Shown here: in pieces, positions 12,309-24,800 of the stretch | Layout of the letters: each line of letters begins with the position of its first letter | Position numbering within the stretch: the stretch's first letter is position 1 | Source: Phaeotremella fagi | Taxonomy: Eukaryota; Basidiomycota; Tremellomycetes; Tremellales; Phaeotremellaceae | Direction: 5' to 3' | Assembly (NCBI GenBank): GCA_001599715.1 | Contig: BCHU01000005.1 | Location: 930,001 to 994,000 of the forward strand | DNA length: 64,000 bases | Notes under the pieces: model-generated | What the model saw: the letters and a program-made list of their open reading frames with translations, nothing else | The model's database searches: none | Told to the model about the DNA's origin: nothing | Program-made: the position numbers and the translations under genes

Positions 12309-13799
12309 ATGTTTTGGTATCTCTCATTTCTTCGTCCACCACCTGTATCAGTTACACTAACGACTAAGGAGATAAAGATAACACCCCAAGTCGCTAACGA
12401 TCTGCGAACAGAGTGAGATAGAATCCCTAAATCAATTCAAGAAAAATTAAACACTAAATTAGCTTGCAGACTTCGTCAAGAACCCACATCAATCCATTAT
12501 GTCTGGCAAAGAATATATCCATCTGTCCAGTATCCAACTCCATCGACCTATTTGACAGACTTCGAACCTCCACAAAGCACCTATCGACCTCTGAATGTCC
12601 CACTTCCATCTGTGAAAACTGGGGAGAAATGGAGATTAGGTTTGATAGCGTTCGACTCAACAGCTACTGCTTCGACATCAAAATCCCCACCTGATATCCT
12701 ATATCTCTTATCAAATCCAGGGGTTATACCAGTTTGGTCCGAAGGTATTGAAATCGTCAGACCTGCTGACCCTATCAATGGAACAGGAAGAAATTCAATC
12801 ACCCAACCAGAATCTCATGGTAGAAATTCCAAAAATGTCAATCCAAAATCGAAAGATGGCAAGAAGGAGAAAGGGAAAACGAAAGAAGTTGACGATACCG
12901 TTAAACAAGGAAGGATTGTTAGGGAATGGGGAACTGCTCATGGTGTTCCTCTCAAAATTGTCGAACAAACTTCGTTCGATTTGGATAAGGTAGGTCACGG
13001 TACATTTTCAGTTATTTGGGATGTTAGCTGACTACAGTAGAAAATTTGGGATTCTGGCCTTGCATTATCTGCTTGGCTTTGGGCGAAAGTACCAGAACTG
13101 GTTGATTCTGATGGTGATCTAAATGGTGTATTGGGTATCATAAGGAATTCAGAGAAACCCATCAGAATTCTCGAAATCGGTAAGCGATGTTTTTTGCGAC
13201 CCCTTCTGATAATTTCAGGAAGCGGAACTGGTTTAGTATCTATCACTCTTACTCAGATCATACGTTCGTTATCCGCTGGTCAACATGATTGTCTGGTCAC
13301 AGCGACGGATTTGGGATCAGCTATTGAATTGATGAATGAGAACCTTGAGCTCAATGGGGTTCATCGAGAGACGATCGACAGGGAGGGAATCGATTCAGAT
13401 GACGATCCAATCAAACGATCATGTATAGCAGAAACAAAGATTTTAGATTGGGATGAAGAACTACCAGATTGGATAACGCCAGATACTCATCCTGATTTAA
13501 TCGTGTAAGTCTATATCAAGTTTCAACATGAGAGTTTACTCATAAAGCTATTCCCAAATAGAGCAGCAGACGTTACATACAACACAGCGTCTTTTCCGTC
13601 CTTGGTAAAAACATTGAAAGCACTGCTACATCCCCAAGCTACTGTTGCTAGACCACCGTTGTTACTTGCCTATAAACAACGAGATTTGGGTGAACGAGAT
13701 CTTTGGGGGATGTTGGAGGAGGTTGGGATTGTATTGAGGAAAGTTGACGAGGTTAGGGGAAGTGAGGAAGATGGGTTTGTGGAGATATGGATTGCTTAG
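12309..13799 (+). CDS. Family-16 (METTL21/EFM type) SAM-dependent protein methyltransferase
   Basis: The gene starts MFWYLSFLRPPPV at the ATG at 12309, with a GTGAGA...GCAG intron leading to LRQEPTSIHYVWQ. This N-terminal region resembles fungal relatives annotated as S. pombe Rrg1-like. The Rossmann part contains WDSGLALSAW (about 13050), an SAM-binding loop ILEIGSGTGLVS split by an intron (about 13165-13235), VTATDLGSAIELMNENLELN and AADVTYNTASFPSLV (about 13560). The DVTYN motif is typical of Methyltransf_16 lysine methyltransferases that act on translation factors. Substrate is unknown. A low-complexity charged insert (about 12780-12910) separates the two parts. Confidence 0.82.
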
Positions 13800-13987
13800 A
13801 TCGTTATGTAGAGGGTAGAAAGAGATGGGACGATGTGGACTCAAATTGCCACTAGAGACAGATGACTGAATGCGGATGACGAAGTTCAAATGGATACTGT
13901 ACCGTGTCTACATTTTCATTCTATACTCAACATCGAAAGAAAAGGAAGCTGTAAGAATCATCACACCACCTAAGAGAAACAATCAAC

Positions 13988-16053
13988 ATGGCTGAGAATA
14001 TAGACGTATGTCACTTTCTTGTTACCCTCTACCAAAAATCCAATTTCGAATTCATGGAAAAATGCTGACCTCAGATGTATGACTAAACTTTTTCATTCCC
14101 CCTTTGAACGCGATTGCTTTTATTTTCAACACGAAACCAACCATGTAAACGATATCGATGTTAGCAGGAAGATGATTCTTCTTCCAGAGGGGGATCGATG
14201 CATCCCGACGATCTTGGCAAAGGGTACGTCGTGACACCGTAAACCGCTTTTGACAAGTCATCTAGATCCAATTCAAGTTCCGTGCGAAAAGCTCAGAATC
14301 GTATTGCTCAACGTGAATTTCGTCAGAGGAAACAGGTAAGCTCTTGGTTTTAACTTTATCATGAGTATAATACCTTATATGTTGGCATTCAGCAATATAT
14401 TCGTGATCTCGAAGCTAGAGTTGAAGTTTTATCTGGGAATCGAGAAGAGAAGATTGATCTGATGACTTTACTTGTCAAGAATCTGTTGAAGGAGAACAAG
14501 GAGCTTCGAGATATGGTCAAATCAATGTCTTCGTTCATTGGTGAAGGTCAGTCATTCAAGTTACCTGATGGTTTAAGATGATACTGAACACGTCCCATAC
14601 TCTAGGTCTCGGATCTTGTCTACCACGACTTGGTTTATCAGCTTCTCAACTCAGTGCAATTCTCGATCGATCAGATACAGACACAGCCTATGAAGCCTTT
14701 GTCAATCTCAAAGCATCCAAGGAGATGGAAGCTGCGAATCCCGGCTTAATCGTCAAACCAGCTAGAAGATCTTCCACCTCGTTATCTAAAACTCATACAC
14801 CTGCATCTACCTCTAAACGAAAAAGAGATTCTGTCGGGGACGATTACATGGAAACTCCCCAGAGTTCTACACAACTTCATCCGGATAAACGTAACTCTCT
14901 TGGCGAGATTCAAACTCGAAAACAGAATCAAGAAATAACTCCAGAGACCATTTTGGATAATTATTCATACCTGTTTCCGGATCTTGACAATTTCACCTCT
15001 GTTGATTCGGTCGCTCAACCAGCTTTTCAGGATCATTCGAATGTCAACGTTTCTACCGATGTACCGGTATCGTATTCGAACTTTTCAGATGTTCAGAATT
15101 ATTCTAATCAAGTGGTATCACCTAATTCGAACACGTTCTCAGGATTCGGTCTGACAGTTCCACCATCGCTCAACGTTCCACAGTCAACTTCTAATCCAGG
15201 TGAAGCGTCGAACAGTTCACTTCCACGTCCAGCATCAGTAGCTGGTATCGCGAGTGATTCAAACGCTGAAGCTGAAAGACAAAGAAATTTAAGAGCTGCA
15301 GTTGCTGTTTTTACTGGAACTGAGAAAGAGATCCAGGAAACTCCAAACGTTCTTGATGAGCAGGTTAGAGATAAAGCGGCGGAGAGTATCAGACAATATG
15401 TTGAGACTAACGAAAGGAAGACGGAGGCTATGCAGGTGAGCAAGTGTTTGCAGAGATTTACTGATTTTGATAGTTGATCACTTATCATCTAAACAAGTGG
15501 GTTCTTGGTTCGCGTTCGTACACTAACCCTCAGCTTCCGAATGAATCATGCCTACCATCTTCCACCCTCTTTGCAACCTACAGCAGTACAACGAACGATA
15601 CCTCATGAACATGTTATTGATGGTATTGTCTTCCCCTCAATCAGGGATCGCATGATCTTGTTAAGAGGTGAATAGCAGTAAAAGACGATAACTGACAATT
15701 CAGGTCGATACGATTTAGTCGACGCGTTTCAAGGCGTTATCACCGATGTAAGCCTGATGAGTATGATTATGAACTAGGCTAATTGGACGTCTGAATACAG
15801 TTCGATGTTCATGGTGACGACGTTCTGGATCATAGAAGTTGGGAGGTATCGGAAAAATGGTTACTTGATCATAGGTGGGTTAGGATTCCAACACTATATA
15901 ACTGCTGCTGATGGCGTCAAAAGATTATTGGTTGATGATGAGGTTTATCGGATTACGAATAAATGGAGAAATTCGAGAGGTGATGCACCTTTGATTAGAA
16001 CTGAGAAACAGACACAATTTGGAGGTGGTAGTATGCTTCCAGATGGGCAGTGA
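13988..16053 (+). CDS. bZIP transcription factor with DUF3425 C-terminal domain
   Basis: The basic region is KAQNRIAQREFRQRKQQYI (about 14295-14410), an AP-1-like N-x7-R motif, followed by a leucine zipper. A long Ser/Asn-rich linker precedes a C-terminal DUF3425 domain: MQLITYHLNN, FRMNHAYHLPPSL, TAVQRTIPHEHVIDG, FPSIRDRMILLR and GDDVLDHRSWEVSEKW. The first exon is only 18 nt (MAENID). The next appears to start with GGGGGATCG after a CAGAG acceptor. Inside the DUF3425 part a 23-nt exon (15474-15496) sits between introns of 38 and 37 nt. A last 49-nt intron restores the frame to the stop at 16053. Such bZIPs are nuclear regulators; the target genes are unknown. Confidence 0.85.
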
Positions 16054-16150
16054 ATATGTATGATTACGATGAATCAATTTTGCCACAACCACAACCAACA
16101 TTCAAAGCTGTATCTACAATCCATTTCCACTTTCTACAACCAAACACAAA

Positions 16151-17606
16151 ATGACAACAGACGCTTCAACATCACATATAAAAAGATTCAAACCATATTT
16201 CACGCCTGAGGAAGTTGAAAAACTTTCTGCCAAGCAGAGAGGTAAATTGAGTGTTTCAAGGGAAGAAAGAGGTCGTCAACAAGCTTGCAGTTTTATCGAT
16301 TCTGTCGGAGCAAGATGTGGTTTGTGAGTTGATCTTCCTTGGGTTGTTAGCAATCTCCATTCTCAGTTTTGAACATCGCTGATCAACCCTTTTTCGTTTA
16401 GTCCTAGAAGGACCATCGCAACCGCTCAATCACTCTACATGCGATTCCATCTATTCTTCCCCTACCAAGATTTCAATTATGTAGTAAGTATCTCCCCACC
16501 CAAATACCTTATGTAACTCAAGAAACCCTCCAGGAAGTCTCACTCTCATGTCTCTACGTCTCGTCAAAACTTCACGACACCCTCAAAAAACCTCGTGAAA
16601 TCATCTTAGCCTCTTATTCACTCCGTTTCCCCAATTTGATCAAAAAGGGTACGTTGGACCCATCAGCGATAGATCAGAATATGCACGAACATGAACGAAA
16701 GAAGGTTTTGTCCATCGAGAGATTGGTTTTGGAAACTAGATGTTTTAGTTTCAAAGTTGACATGCCTTTTAATTTGGTCATCAAGATTGGTAAAAAATTG
16801 AATTGTATGTTTGTTTTCATTTTTTGTCATGAAATCATACTGATCCCTGTTTTACTTTGATAGTGAACAGAGAAATCTGTCAACATGCTTGGAAGACTGC
16901 TATCGATTGGTATGCAACCATAAACACCCTTTTAGCTAACGATAAAAGTCATAGAACACCTGCACCATTATCGTATCCCCCTCATATCATAGCAATCAGT
17001 TCCTACTACACGACAAGTTTATTGTTGTTAGATTCCAATCAAATAGATAAATCAACAAACGAAGCTAAAGAGTTATCAAAAACTGCTAAAAGATTAGTTG
17101 ATCTTTTTGGTAACACTGGAAATTGGGAAACTGAATATTCGGCTTCAGTTAAAAACGTTGATGGTTTGTGACTTTTTTCTATGAAGAAATATTATAGAGA
17201 AGACCTGATTTATGAATTAGACGTTGCCCACGCTTTACTTGATCTGTATATCACCATGTTATCGATACCAAACTCCGAAACACTATCTCTCTCATCACCA
17301 TCGTCAGTCTCACCCAAAGACCCTTATCCTCAATCATCAACCTCGACCAAACCCACGAATCAATCGAATCTAACCGCAACAACTCTATCTTCTTACTGGA
17401 CATCGCAAACCCTGACAGAACTGAAAATCCATCTCAGAGATCGTCATAGGAATGAAAAGGGTTTTAGTGGGATCGTAGGGAATTCTTGGATTGGGAATGG
17501 GATTGGTGGTGATGACAATGAAGAGGACGAGAGCGAGGGTATGGGAAAGAATGATGGTACCGTTAGATTCATTTGGGATGTTGTTGATCAAGAGGTCTCA
17601 ATGTGA
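16151..17606 (+). CDS. CTK2: CTDK-I-type cyclin (Ctk2/cyclin K-like)
   Basis: The protein begins MTTDASTSHIKRFKPYFTPE and continues into a cyclin box: QQACSFIDSVGARCGFPRRTIATAQSLY, MRFHLFFP, VSLSCLYVSSKLHDTLKKPREII, then IERLVLETRCFSF, and ICQHAWKTAIDWY after the sixth intron. This order and the lack of the T-type HIV-Tat box fit the cyclin partner of the RNA polymerase II CTD kinase (Ctk2). The second cyclin fold ends around YELDVAHALLDLYI. The C-terminal 130 residues are low-complexity. Introns interrupt the box at least five times. Assignment to Ctk2 rather than another transcription cyclin is by pattern and is not certain. Confidence 0.78.
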
Positions 17607-17826
17607 ATTATGAATCATCGTCATGCAATCGTCTTTCGTTACGTCGGGAGGTTTCATTAAAGTATACATCCACGGAGCTCAAATCAAGAAATCTAATACC
17701 AATCGTTACCTGCCCATCATTCTCGATGGGATACTAGAGAATCCCATACGGGGGATAGCACCGCCCGCACCAGCAGGTTTAACCGGTGAAAGATAAGATG
17801 GGATAACACCGTCCGCACTCTGTTTC
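17607..17826. repeat. Short direct and inverted repeats between convergent 3' ends
   Basis: Between two convergent stop codons lie two copies of an 18-nt element, GGATARCACCGYCCGCAC, at 17753-17770 and 17801-17818 (48-nt period, two mismatches). Just before them ATGGGAT (17726-17732) and ATCCCAT (17741-17747) form a perfect 7-bp inverted repeat with an 8-nt loop. No ORF covers them. They may be shared 3'-end or termination signals, or a fragment of a dispersed repeat. Function is unknown. Confidence 0.5.
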
Positions 17827-19700
17827 TCATTTAGCAACTCCAATCTTCACATAACTTACGTTCAATATCGGATCCCAAGTGAAATTGGATTGTGTTGCAA
17901 ACAACTTCCTCTTCTTTTTCTTCTCAGGCGCACCAGCACCTAACCCTGATTCATCATCTTCCTCAACCGGTTTTTTCTTCAGCGGTGGATCTTCTTTTTC
18001 GGGAGATCTTCGTTTCTTGGCTTTATCGCGGTTATCATCTATCTCACCCAAAGTCGTTTTAGGTTTGGGTTTCGAAGAGACTTTCTTGGATTTGGGCACT
18101 TCCTCCTCATCGGATTCTGCCGTAATCTGTTGTGGTAAAGTCAGCGACCAGTGTAAACGATAGACAGCAATCATTGACTGACAGGCTCAGGTTTCTTGAC
18201 CTTTTTCTTAGGCATTACTTCAGGTTCGGAATCTTCATCAACAGGAGATGCCTGACAGATATGATCAGTTGTGAAGATGAATAAACATTACACCTAGACT
18301 GACCTTTCTGGAACTCTCCTTTACCGCTTTTTTAGATCTCACTGGTTGTTTCAAGTTTTCCATTTCCAACTAAGATACAATTCAGTCAGAGTCCATTAAA
18401 CCGTACTCACCTCTACACCGGCTAAACGAGCTCTCTCCTCGTTGGCTTCCTTGTACTTCGCCTTAAGAGCCTTCTCTCTTTCCCTGCTGGCTTCCTTGGT
18501 ACTAGCCAACTCTTCCTGGAGATCATCAAGTTCTTGATTCTTCTTTTGGAGTTCCGCTTTAGCATTTCGAAGAGCTACTTGGAGTTCACGTTTCTCCTTA
18601 TCCTAAACTAAGTCAGAACCAGATATCAAAACCAAAGGGATGACTTACGGAACCACTATTACTCTTCTCCTCTCTGAGATAATTATCGAGCTCGGTTCTA
18701 GTTTCCTTTTCTCTCTCTTTCAGATTTTTGACATTGTTCTCGAGTCTTTCAACCTTTGTTTGAAGAGACGATACTTCTCCTTGAGCTTTCAGGAGATCAT
18801 CTTCAACTTCAGATTGTTTCGTTCGTGAAGCCTTTGATTGAGCAGCCTTTTGATGAGCAAGCGATGTGTTGGCTTCAGCGAGGGCAAGCTACAGCACAGT
18901 GTTATTTTATAACCTCTCAGAAATGGACAAGGACGAACCTCAAGTTCTTCTAATCTTGAATCACGTTCTGCCATCTCAGCAACCAAATCATCTTCTTTTA
19001 CTTGGAAAAGGGTAATTTTGTGATCACGCATAACTATGCAAGTCAGTCAGAATGATAGTACATTGATTCAGGTCGACCAAACTAACCTCGAGCAGTCTCT
19101 GCCTGAACAAGTCGTTGTTCCAATTCAATCATCTGCATGTGTTCCTGAGCCAAAACCAAAATAGCTTTCTGTTGTTGTACGATAGAATGTAGATTCAGCT
19201 TAAAAAGTGGATCAGCCACATGAAATTCGGAAAAGGTTGAATGAAAAAAAAAAATTACTTCATCTCGCATAGCTTCTCCTTCTTGTCTACATCTCGTCAA
19301 TTCAATATCAGATTTTGAACTGTGCTGATCAAATTTAATTTGGATTTGGTGTAATTGTTTCTGAACGATTTCAAAGTTTGATGTAGTTTCTTTCAAACTG
19401 ATGGTAGCTTGCGAGAGTTGATCTTCTAAAGCAGATATTTCAGCTTTGTGTCGACGCTATGATAGATTGTCAGATATAAAGTTGAATGAGTTATACTGTA
19501 TCTGATGACTGGTTGATTCTTACACCACCGAGTCCATCAATGAACTGACGTTGACTTACAGTAGCCCCATGATCCTTTCTTACCAACTCTGAAACTTGAC
19601 CTTGTAGATAATTGATTCTAGCTCTCGTTGGACCTGGAGTTTCTGAGGTTTCATCTATGTAAGAAGAGTTGTGCTGTTGCTTTATAGGTGTTACAGGCAT
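17827..19700 (-). CDS. Coiled-coil protein with basic nuclear-type tail
   Basis: The start at 19700 gives MPVTPIKQQHNSSYIDE. Most of the protein (about 19500 down to 18420) is long coiled coil, with blocks such as ISALEDQLSQATISLKE, MQMIELEQRLVQAETAR, SRLEELELALAEAN and LQEELASTKEASRERE. The last 150 residues are rich in K/E/S/P with many KKK runs and end FTWDPILNVSYVKIGVAK; the FTWDPIL-N end looks like a conserved short motif. The combination suggests a nuclear or chromosome/spindle-associated protein, but I recognise no family. At least nine short introns are needed. It is convergent with the CTK2-like cyclin. Confidence 0.7.
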
Positions 19701-20047
19701 TGTTATTAAAATGGATATTGTTGAATTTGTATGTTGGTTGAATTGTTTGTTTACACTTTCAGGATACTTAAGATTAACGGAATCAAATTTAAAGTGGCGA
19801 AAAAGTATAAAGTCAAAAGTCAAAATACTCTTGATAGGACGGATGAATGCAAGGATTGCATGGAAATAAGTTAATGTAAATGACACATTGAATATGATTA
19901 TAACCAAAGAAAACCTAAGACCCTCTATAAGTCCCAAGAATATAGGAGACACCAAAAAAAAAAAAACAGACATCAACGAATGTTCTCACGAAGAAATTCA
20001 ACCCCTAGATGAAATTAAGAGACTTGGTTCAACTCTATTTTTTTTTA
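19701..20047. other. Intergenic region, coiled-coil gene promoter and velvet 3' end
   Basis: These 347 bases separate two tandem minus-strand genes. They contain an A-rich run (about 19953-19967) and a T-run just beyond the velvet stop codon (about 20038-20046). I see no gene or repeat here. Confidence 0.35.
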
Positions 20048-21876
20048 TCAATCGTCATCAGATTCACCCCCCGCGTTACTCTCTTCACGAGTGCGTTTCT
20101 GTCGAGTTGGTAATCTGACATTCTGCTGAGCGAAGACCCTAGTCAACGTGGTTGTTGGTAAAACACCAGGGAATCGTTTTGCAGAACTACATCCCACGTT
20201 AGTTCAACTAACCATACGCTGTAATCAACAGCTCCACTCACTAGACCGTAAAAGGAGTTGAATAAACCGTACTCAAAATCTTCGTCGATTGCCCCGCGAT
20301 AGCAGCTTGCATTATCCTACAAATTCGTCAGCTTACAGGTCCTCAACCTGAAAAAACGACCACTCACGAAGTCAAGTTTGCTAAAGCGAATTTCAACGTG
20401 AACGTCCCCTCTGTTCTCACGCCGAGGTCATGGGCGAAGAAGAATAACCCTAATTGTCCATTCTCATCTAGCAGTCTTTGGCAGCTTGACTGAAGGGATC
20501 CGATGAGAACGCGAGAGTAATTAGGGGTGGGGTTCTGTTGGATAGGAGTAAACGATGGGGCGGATGTTGGGGTTTGATTTTGAGCATGGAATTCGGAGGT
20601 TGGAAGTGAGTCATAACGTCTATAAGGTGAATGAGTCATTCTTGACGTTTCACCTTCCCAGCTATCTATCGATGGTCGTCTGTCACTCCAACCTGTTGAT
20701 GGTGGTCTAGCTTCTGAAGTTGACCAAGAGGTTTTAGGTGCGCTACTGAGCGATGATGATGATGAATAATTTCTTGAATCTCGAAATGAATAGTCTGTCG
20801 GTTGAGTAGAAACCGTTGACCAGGATGTACGAGAATCAAAGGTGGATGAGGATGTGCTTGGTCGATCTTGAATAGCTGGAAGTGTCAAACTTCGAGAAGA
20901 GGATTCATTGATCGTCGTCAGTGGGGGTAAGATGTAAGGATTGCTATGTCGTGATTGAATAGTAGGAGAAGTCAAAGGTCTAACTCGAGATGGTTCTCGA
21001 AGAGACGACACCCTGGGGGGTGCTCCCCAAGTTGCTGGTCTCTCTGCTGACGAAGATCCTGGTCGACTGGTGCCTGGGATAGGAAGGTTTGGAGTAAAGT
21101 AAGAAGAGTTCGGTATCGTGGTTGGGGAGATTCCAGGTGAAATGTATTGTGAATCTAACGTCAGTGTCAAGACCTCGCGTGATAACCTTACGAGTTTGGC
21201 TATTCGACCAAGGCGACGTCAAAGTCTCAGAGCGGGAACCAGTGTTTGAGCGAGAGTGTGAGAGGGGTTCGTTCCATTGTGGTGGAGAGTCTGATTTTGA
21301 AGCTTGAGAAGAAGTGGGGTGTTGCACAACGTTACGTTGTTGTTCACAATCTGCAGACCAGAGGTCTACCATTAGAATGAAAAATTGAATGTCGACAACA
21401 CTGACATCAGCCGTTATTCAATGGACACGGACTTACTTTGGATCAACTGCGTCGCCTGAAGCTGTTTTTATCCAGAGTCGAATGATGGGAGGGGGTGAAA
21501 GGGGTCGACGATCCTGAATGTCAGTGCTGTAAACCCTAAACACTAACCTTATCGCCAAAACCACAAGCTCGAGCTCTTATAGGTTGTTGGATGATTTCGA
21601 GGTGATACGTCCTGGAAATCAATATCAATCAGACATCAAGTCAACTCACCATCCATTGGAATCAGCTGCATTGACATCACCTTCATCTTCAGATTCGTCC
21701 TCAGATTCAACTCTTTCAGGTGAAGGTGATCGATAAGGACTTGACCTGGACATTGTGGGATGTGATCGTTGTTGTCGACGAGGTGATGAGGAGGAGGAAG
21801 GTGCAGAAACAGAAGCTGAAGAAGGAAGCTTTGACGATTCACCTCCTTCTGGCGATTGCCATGATCGTCTACTCAT
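20048..21876 (-). CDS. Velvet-domain regulator with long internal insert (VelB/VosA-like)
   Basis: Velvet proteins are fungal nuclear regulators of development and secondary metabolism. The start at 21876 gives MSRRSWQSPEGG and a Ser/Pro/acidic N-terminus. The first half of the velvet fold is YHLEIIQQPIRARACGFGDK, then DRRPLSPPPIIRLW and, after splicing, NVVDIQFFILMVDLWSADC (about 21600-21330). About 220 Ser/Pro-rich residues follow (about 21320-20530). The fold then resumes with LIGSLQSSCQRLLDENGQLGLFFF, DLGVRTEGTFTLKFALANL and FPGVLPTTTLTRVFAQQ. The disordered insert in the same place recalls VelB, but here it is longer; a VosA or VelC relation is possible. The C-terminus is ESDDD. The divergent upstream region is the 4.3 kb gene-poor interval. 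Confidence 0.86.
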
Positions 21877-24800
21877 TCCTCTTCGGTGGCAATCAATAAC
21901 GTTCAGGTAGTATTGAATGAATATGACCTAAAACACTGTTTCATGAAGGATTGAGCTGTGATAGAATTGTTAGCTAAAAGAACATGACAACATTCAGTTT
22001 GACATCAACAACAGAGCCTTCGTACGCCAACGACAACGACAACCGTGCGACGAGGCCACACAGAAGTAAAGGACCTCGAAATTTTTCATTCCGTCTTCTA
22101 GAGATTCTGTAGGTCACTGCTCCTCATTCGGGTTTCTCCCCAGTTTATCCTGTCCCCAGGGATGGTCTCTAGAACCTGCGATCGACTTTTCCACTCGTTC
22201 AAAATGAGATTTCTCCAATTGTTTACGTTCTGACCACCTTGTTCTTCCACTGAAATAGGATAAATCAATGAAACTTCAAAACTTACCCTTTTCGACAATT
22301 TCCAATGTCCAGATTTGATATTCCTTTTTGGCTGTGCGCCAGAGATCAAATTTTCCACAAGCACACACTCCAGGTCACGAGCTAAAAGTATCGTGTATCC
22401 TCGTTGAAAGTTGAAGTTGATCAGGTGAAAGACAAGAAAACGTTTCTTTGGTTGTTGTTTTGTTCTTTTCTTTCTCTAGATCTCTAACAGATTTCCTACA
22501 CCTCTAATAACTCCTTCCCTTGCCTCCTAACTCCTCGAGATCCGATCGATTTCGACCTAAAACGGAGGGTTCCCACCTACAAAGAAAAACAGAGTTTAAA
22601 GGTATCTTGTCCAGAGGCGTTTCCTAGTGTACTCTAAATCCTAAGGAGTCTCCACACTGTATCTAATTCAATAGAGGGGTAAGGGATCGGTGGTTGATAA
22701 TCGGTAAAAGGGGTTGATAATTTGATTGAAAGTGAAGGGAAGGAGGTGTTGTGACGTTTCTGATAAAGAAAGAAGGAAGAATAAGTAAGTGAATTCAATT
22801 ACATTATGAAAGCAAGCTATGTATGAGTGAAAGTTGTGAGGGAAATAAGCTTTTTTTTGGGTTGATATTCAATAGGAAGGAGGTGAATGTTCAGAGGATG
22901 AAGTGAGATTCCATTTGAATACAGTACTGTGTCGTACCATTTGATTTCCGTTCTCTTCCAAGTTGTTGATTATAAATCTACCAGCTTCCCCACCTGACTA
23001 TTGAGTTCGTGCACACATCATCAATCATCCTTTGGGTAAATTTCCTTTCTTCCTTTTCTCCTTCCTTCCTCATATTCACACAATTCTGATTTACATTCAT
23101 TCATCCAGTCAACTAAAACTTCACTCACAATTTTCGAAATTCTTCAATTAAACCTCTAATTTTTCTTTCGAGCTATCTCCTTATAGATCTATCATGTATT
23201 AGATCAAAGGCGATGCCGGAACTGGTTGGGCGTGTATCAGTAACCAAGAAAAATAATGAATCGACAGCAATTGAAACAAGATGTCAACACAACACAATCC
23301 GCGACTGGTATGGTTTGTTTGTCGAAAGTTGAATGCAATGTTGGATCTAACCTCGAGTAGACAATAAAAGAGTATTTTCCAGATAACTCAAAATCACTTT
23401 CAACACCTCTATCTTGATCGAGAGTTTTTATTGTTCTCCACGATCAAAAACCGAAGCCGCGAATAGCTAGTGTGAAATATCAACTCACCTGTGACTATAA
23501 AATTTATTTGTATTACGAGGATGGATACGTATAACTTTATTCTTTATTATTTAGTTGTTGATATTAAGTATAGTCAAGTTAGTTGGTTACCAAAAAAATG
23601 GTACGAAGAAGATCATGCAGATCAATTGAAATGTTAAATTAAAAATTATGCTAACTCAAAATCTTCTGTATTCTCTTCTTTTGTTCCCTCATGTTATTCT
23701 GTGGTCAAGTATGTCATAATCCCATGGTACTGTAACTTAACTTGACCTGTGACAGTGACAGTGAGTTAACCTGATCGCTTACACTGGATGACAACATATT
23801 AATTTCTTTTTCTTTTCATCTTGTTCTTCTTTTCTTGTGAGTAGAGTTGAATTATTGATGTTTAAAGTAATTACGAGATTCAACTCTTTTAATTGACGCC
23901 ACCATTACGATCCCTGTACTTAAGGTAAGGTAAGTTTTAACTTTTATCCCTGGTTAGTCATTAGTCTGAGTTAACTCGGTCTTGAGTCATAGCATTCTAC
24001 TTCACCACTCAGTGCATAGCCATCTAAGTAACAGCGCTAAGCAAGAACATATATTCATCACCAACTGAATCTTGAGCTTCACAAGCCTTCGACCCAGACA
24101 ACTTCACAAAAAGAACAAACCTGCACAAAAAGAAAGGAAAAACTTTCTTCTCTCCCTTGATTCGGAACACTGAATGTTCGATCGAATCGGCAATTTCGGG
24201 TGGCGTTCTAGAAGAGACAAAGACAAAAAAATTTTCTTCAGCTCAACAAGCAGAAGGGAACGTGTCGAACCAAGATAATTAACGATTTGGTGGCTGAAGA
24301 TCGTTAGAGGGGCGTTCTAAATTGATCGACGATTTAACGGTAAGTCTGGACTCTACCAATCTGCTGGGACGTAGATCATTCGTGTTGGACTTCATAATCA
24401 ATCGAACAAGTGGGTAACTTACATACATACATAAGTATGATTCCGCATATGTCGGATGGATTCAACATCGTCGTTTTTTTTCAACATCATCCAAGACAAA
24501 TTGGCTGACCATGCAACCATCGTTTTCCTCACTTTGTGCAATGTTTATTTTTTTTCTGTGCCTTCATTACTAGCGTCAGGGGGCTGGAATGACACTAAGT
24601 GACTGCAGTTGAGTATCAAGTGAAAATTATTTTCCGCATGTAATCTTTGGCGCTAGAAGCTTTCAAACCGGGAACGCTAGAAAACACTTCAGGGTCCAGT
24701 AAGTTCCGTCCATACATTTTGATTACTTGCTGGGTTTATTTGTTGAATTTAGATACTTAACTTTCTTGTTGATTGCCAACCGCGATCGTCATTAATCGGA

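Noticed and set aside
15805..16053. Separate small gene at the end of the bZIP gene
   Set aside because: The frame joins the DUF3425 domain after a 49-nt intron, so it is the last exon.
22098..22364. 88-aa minus ORF as an intact gene
   Set aside because: Its first codon is GTG, not ATG, and it runs through a clear intron; kept only as a low-confidence finding.
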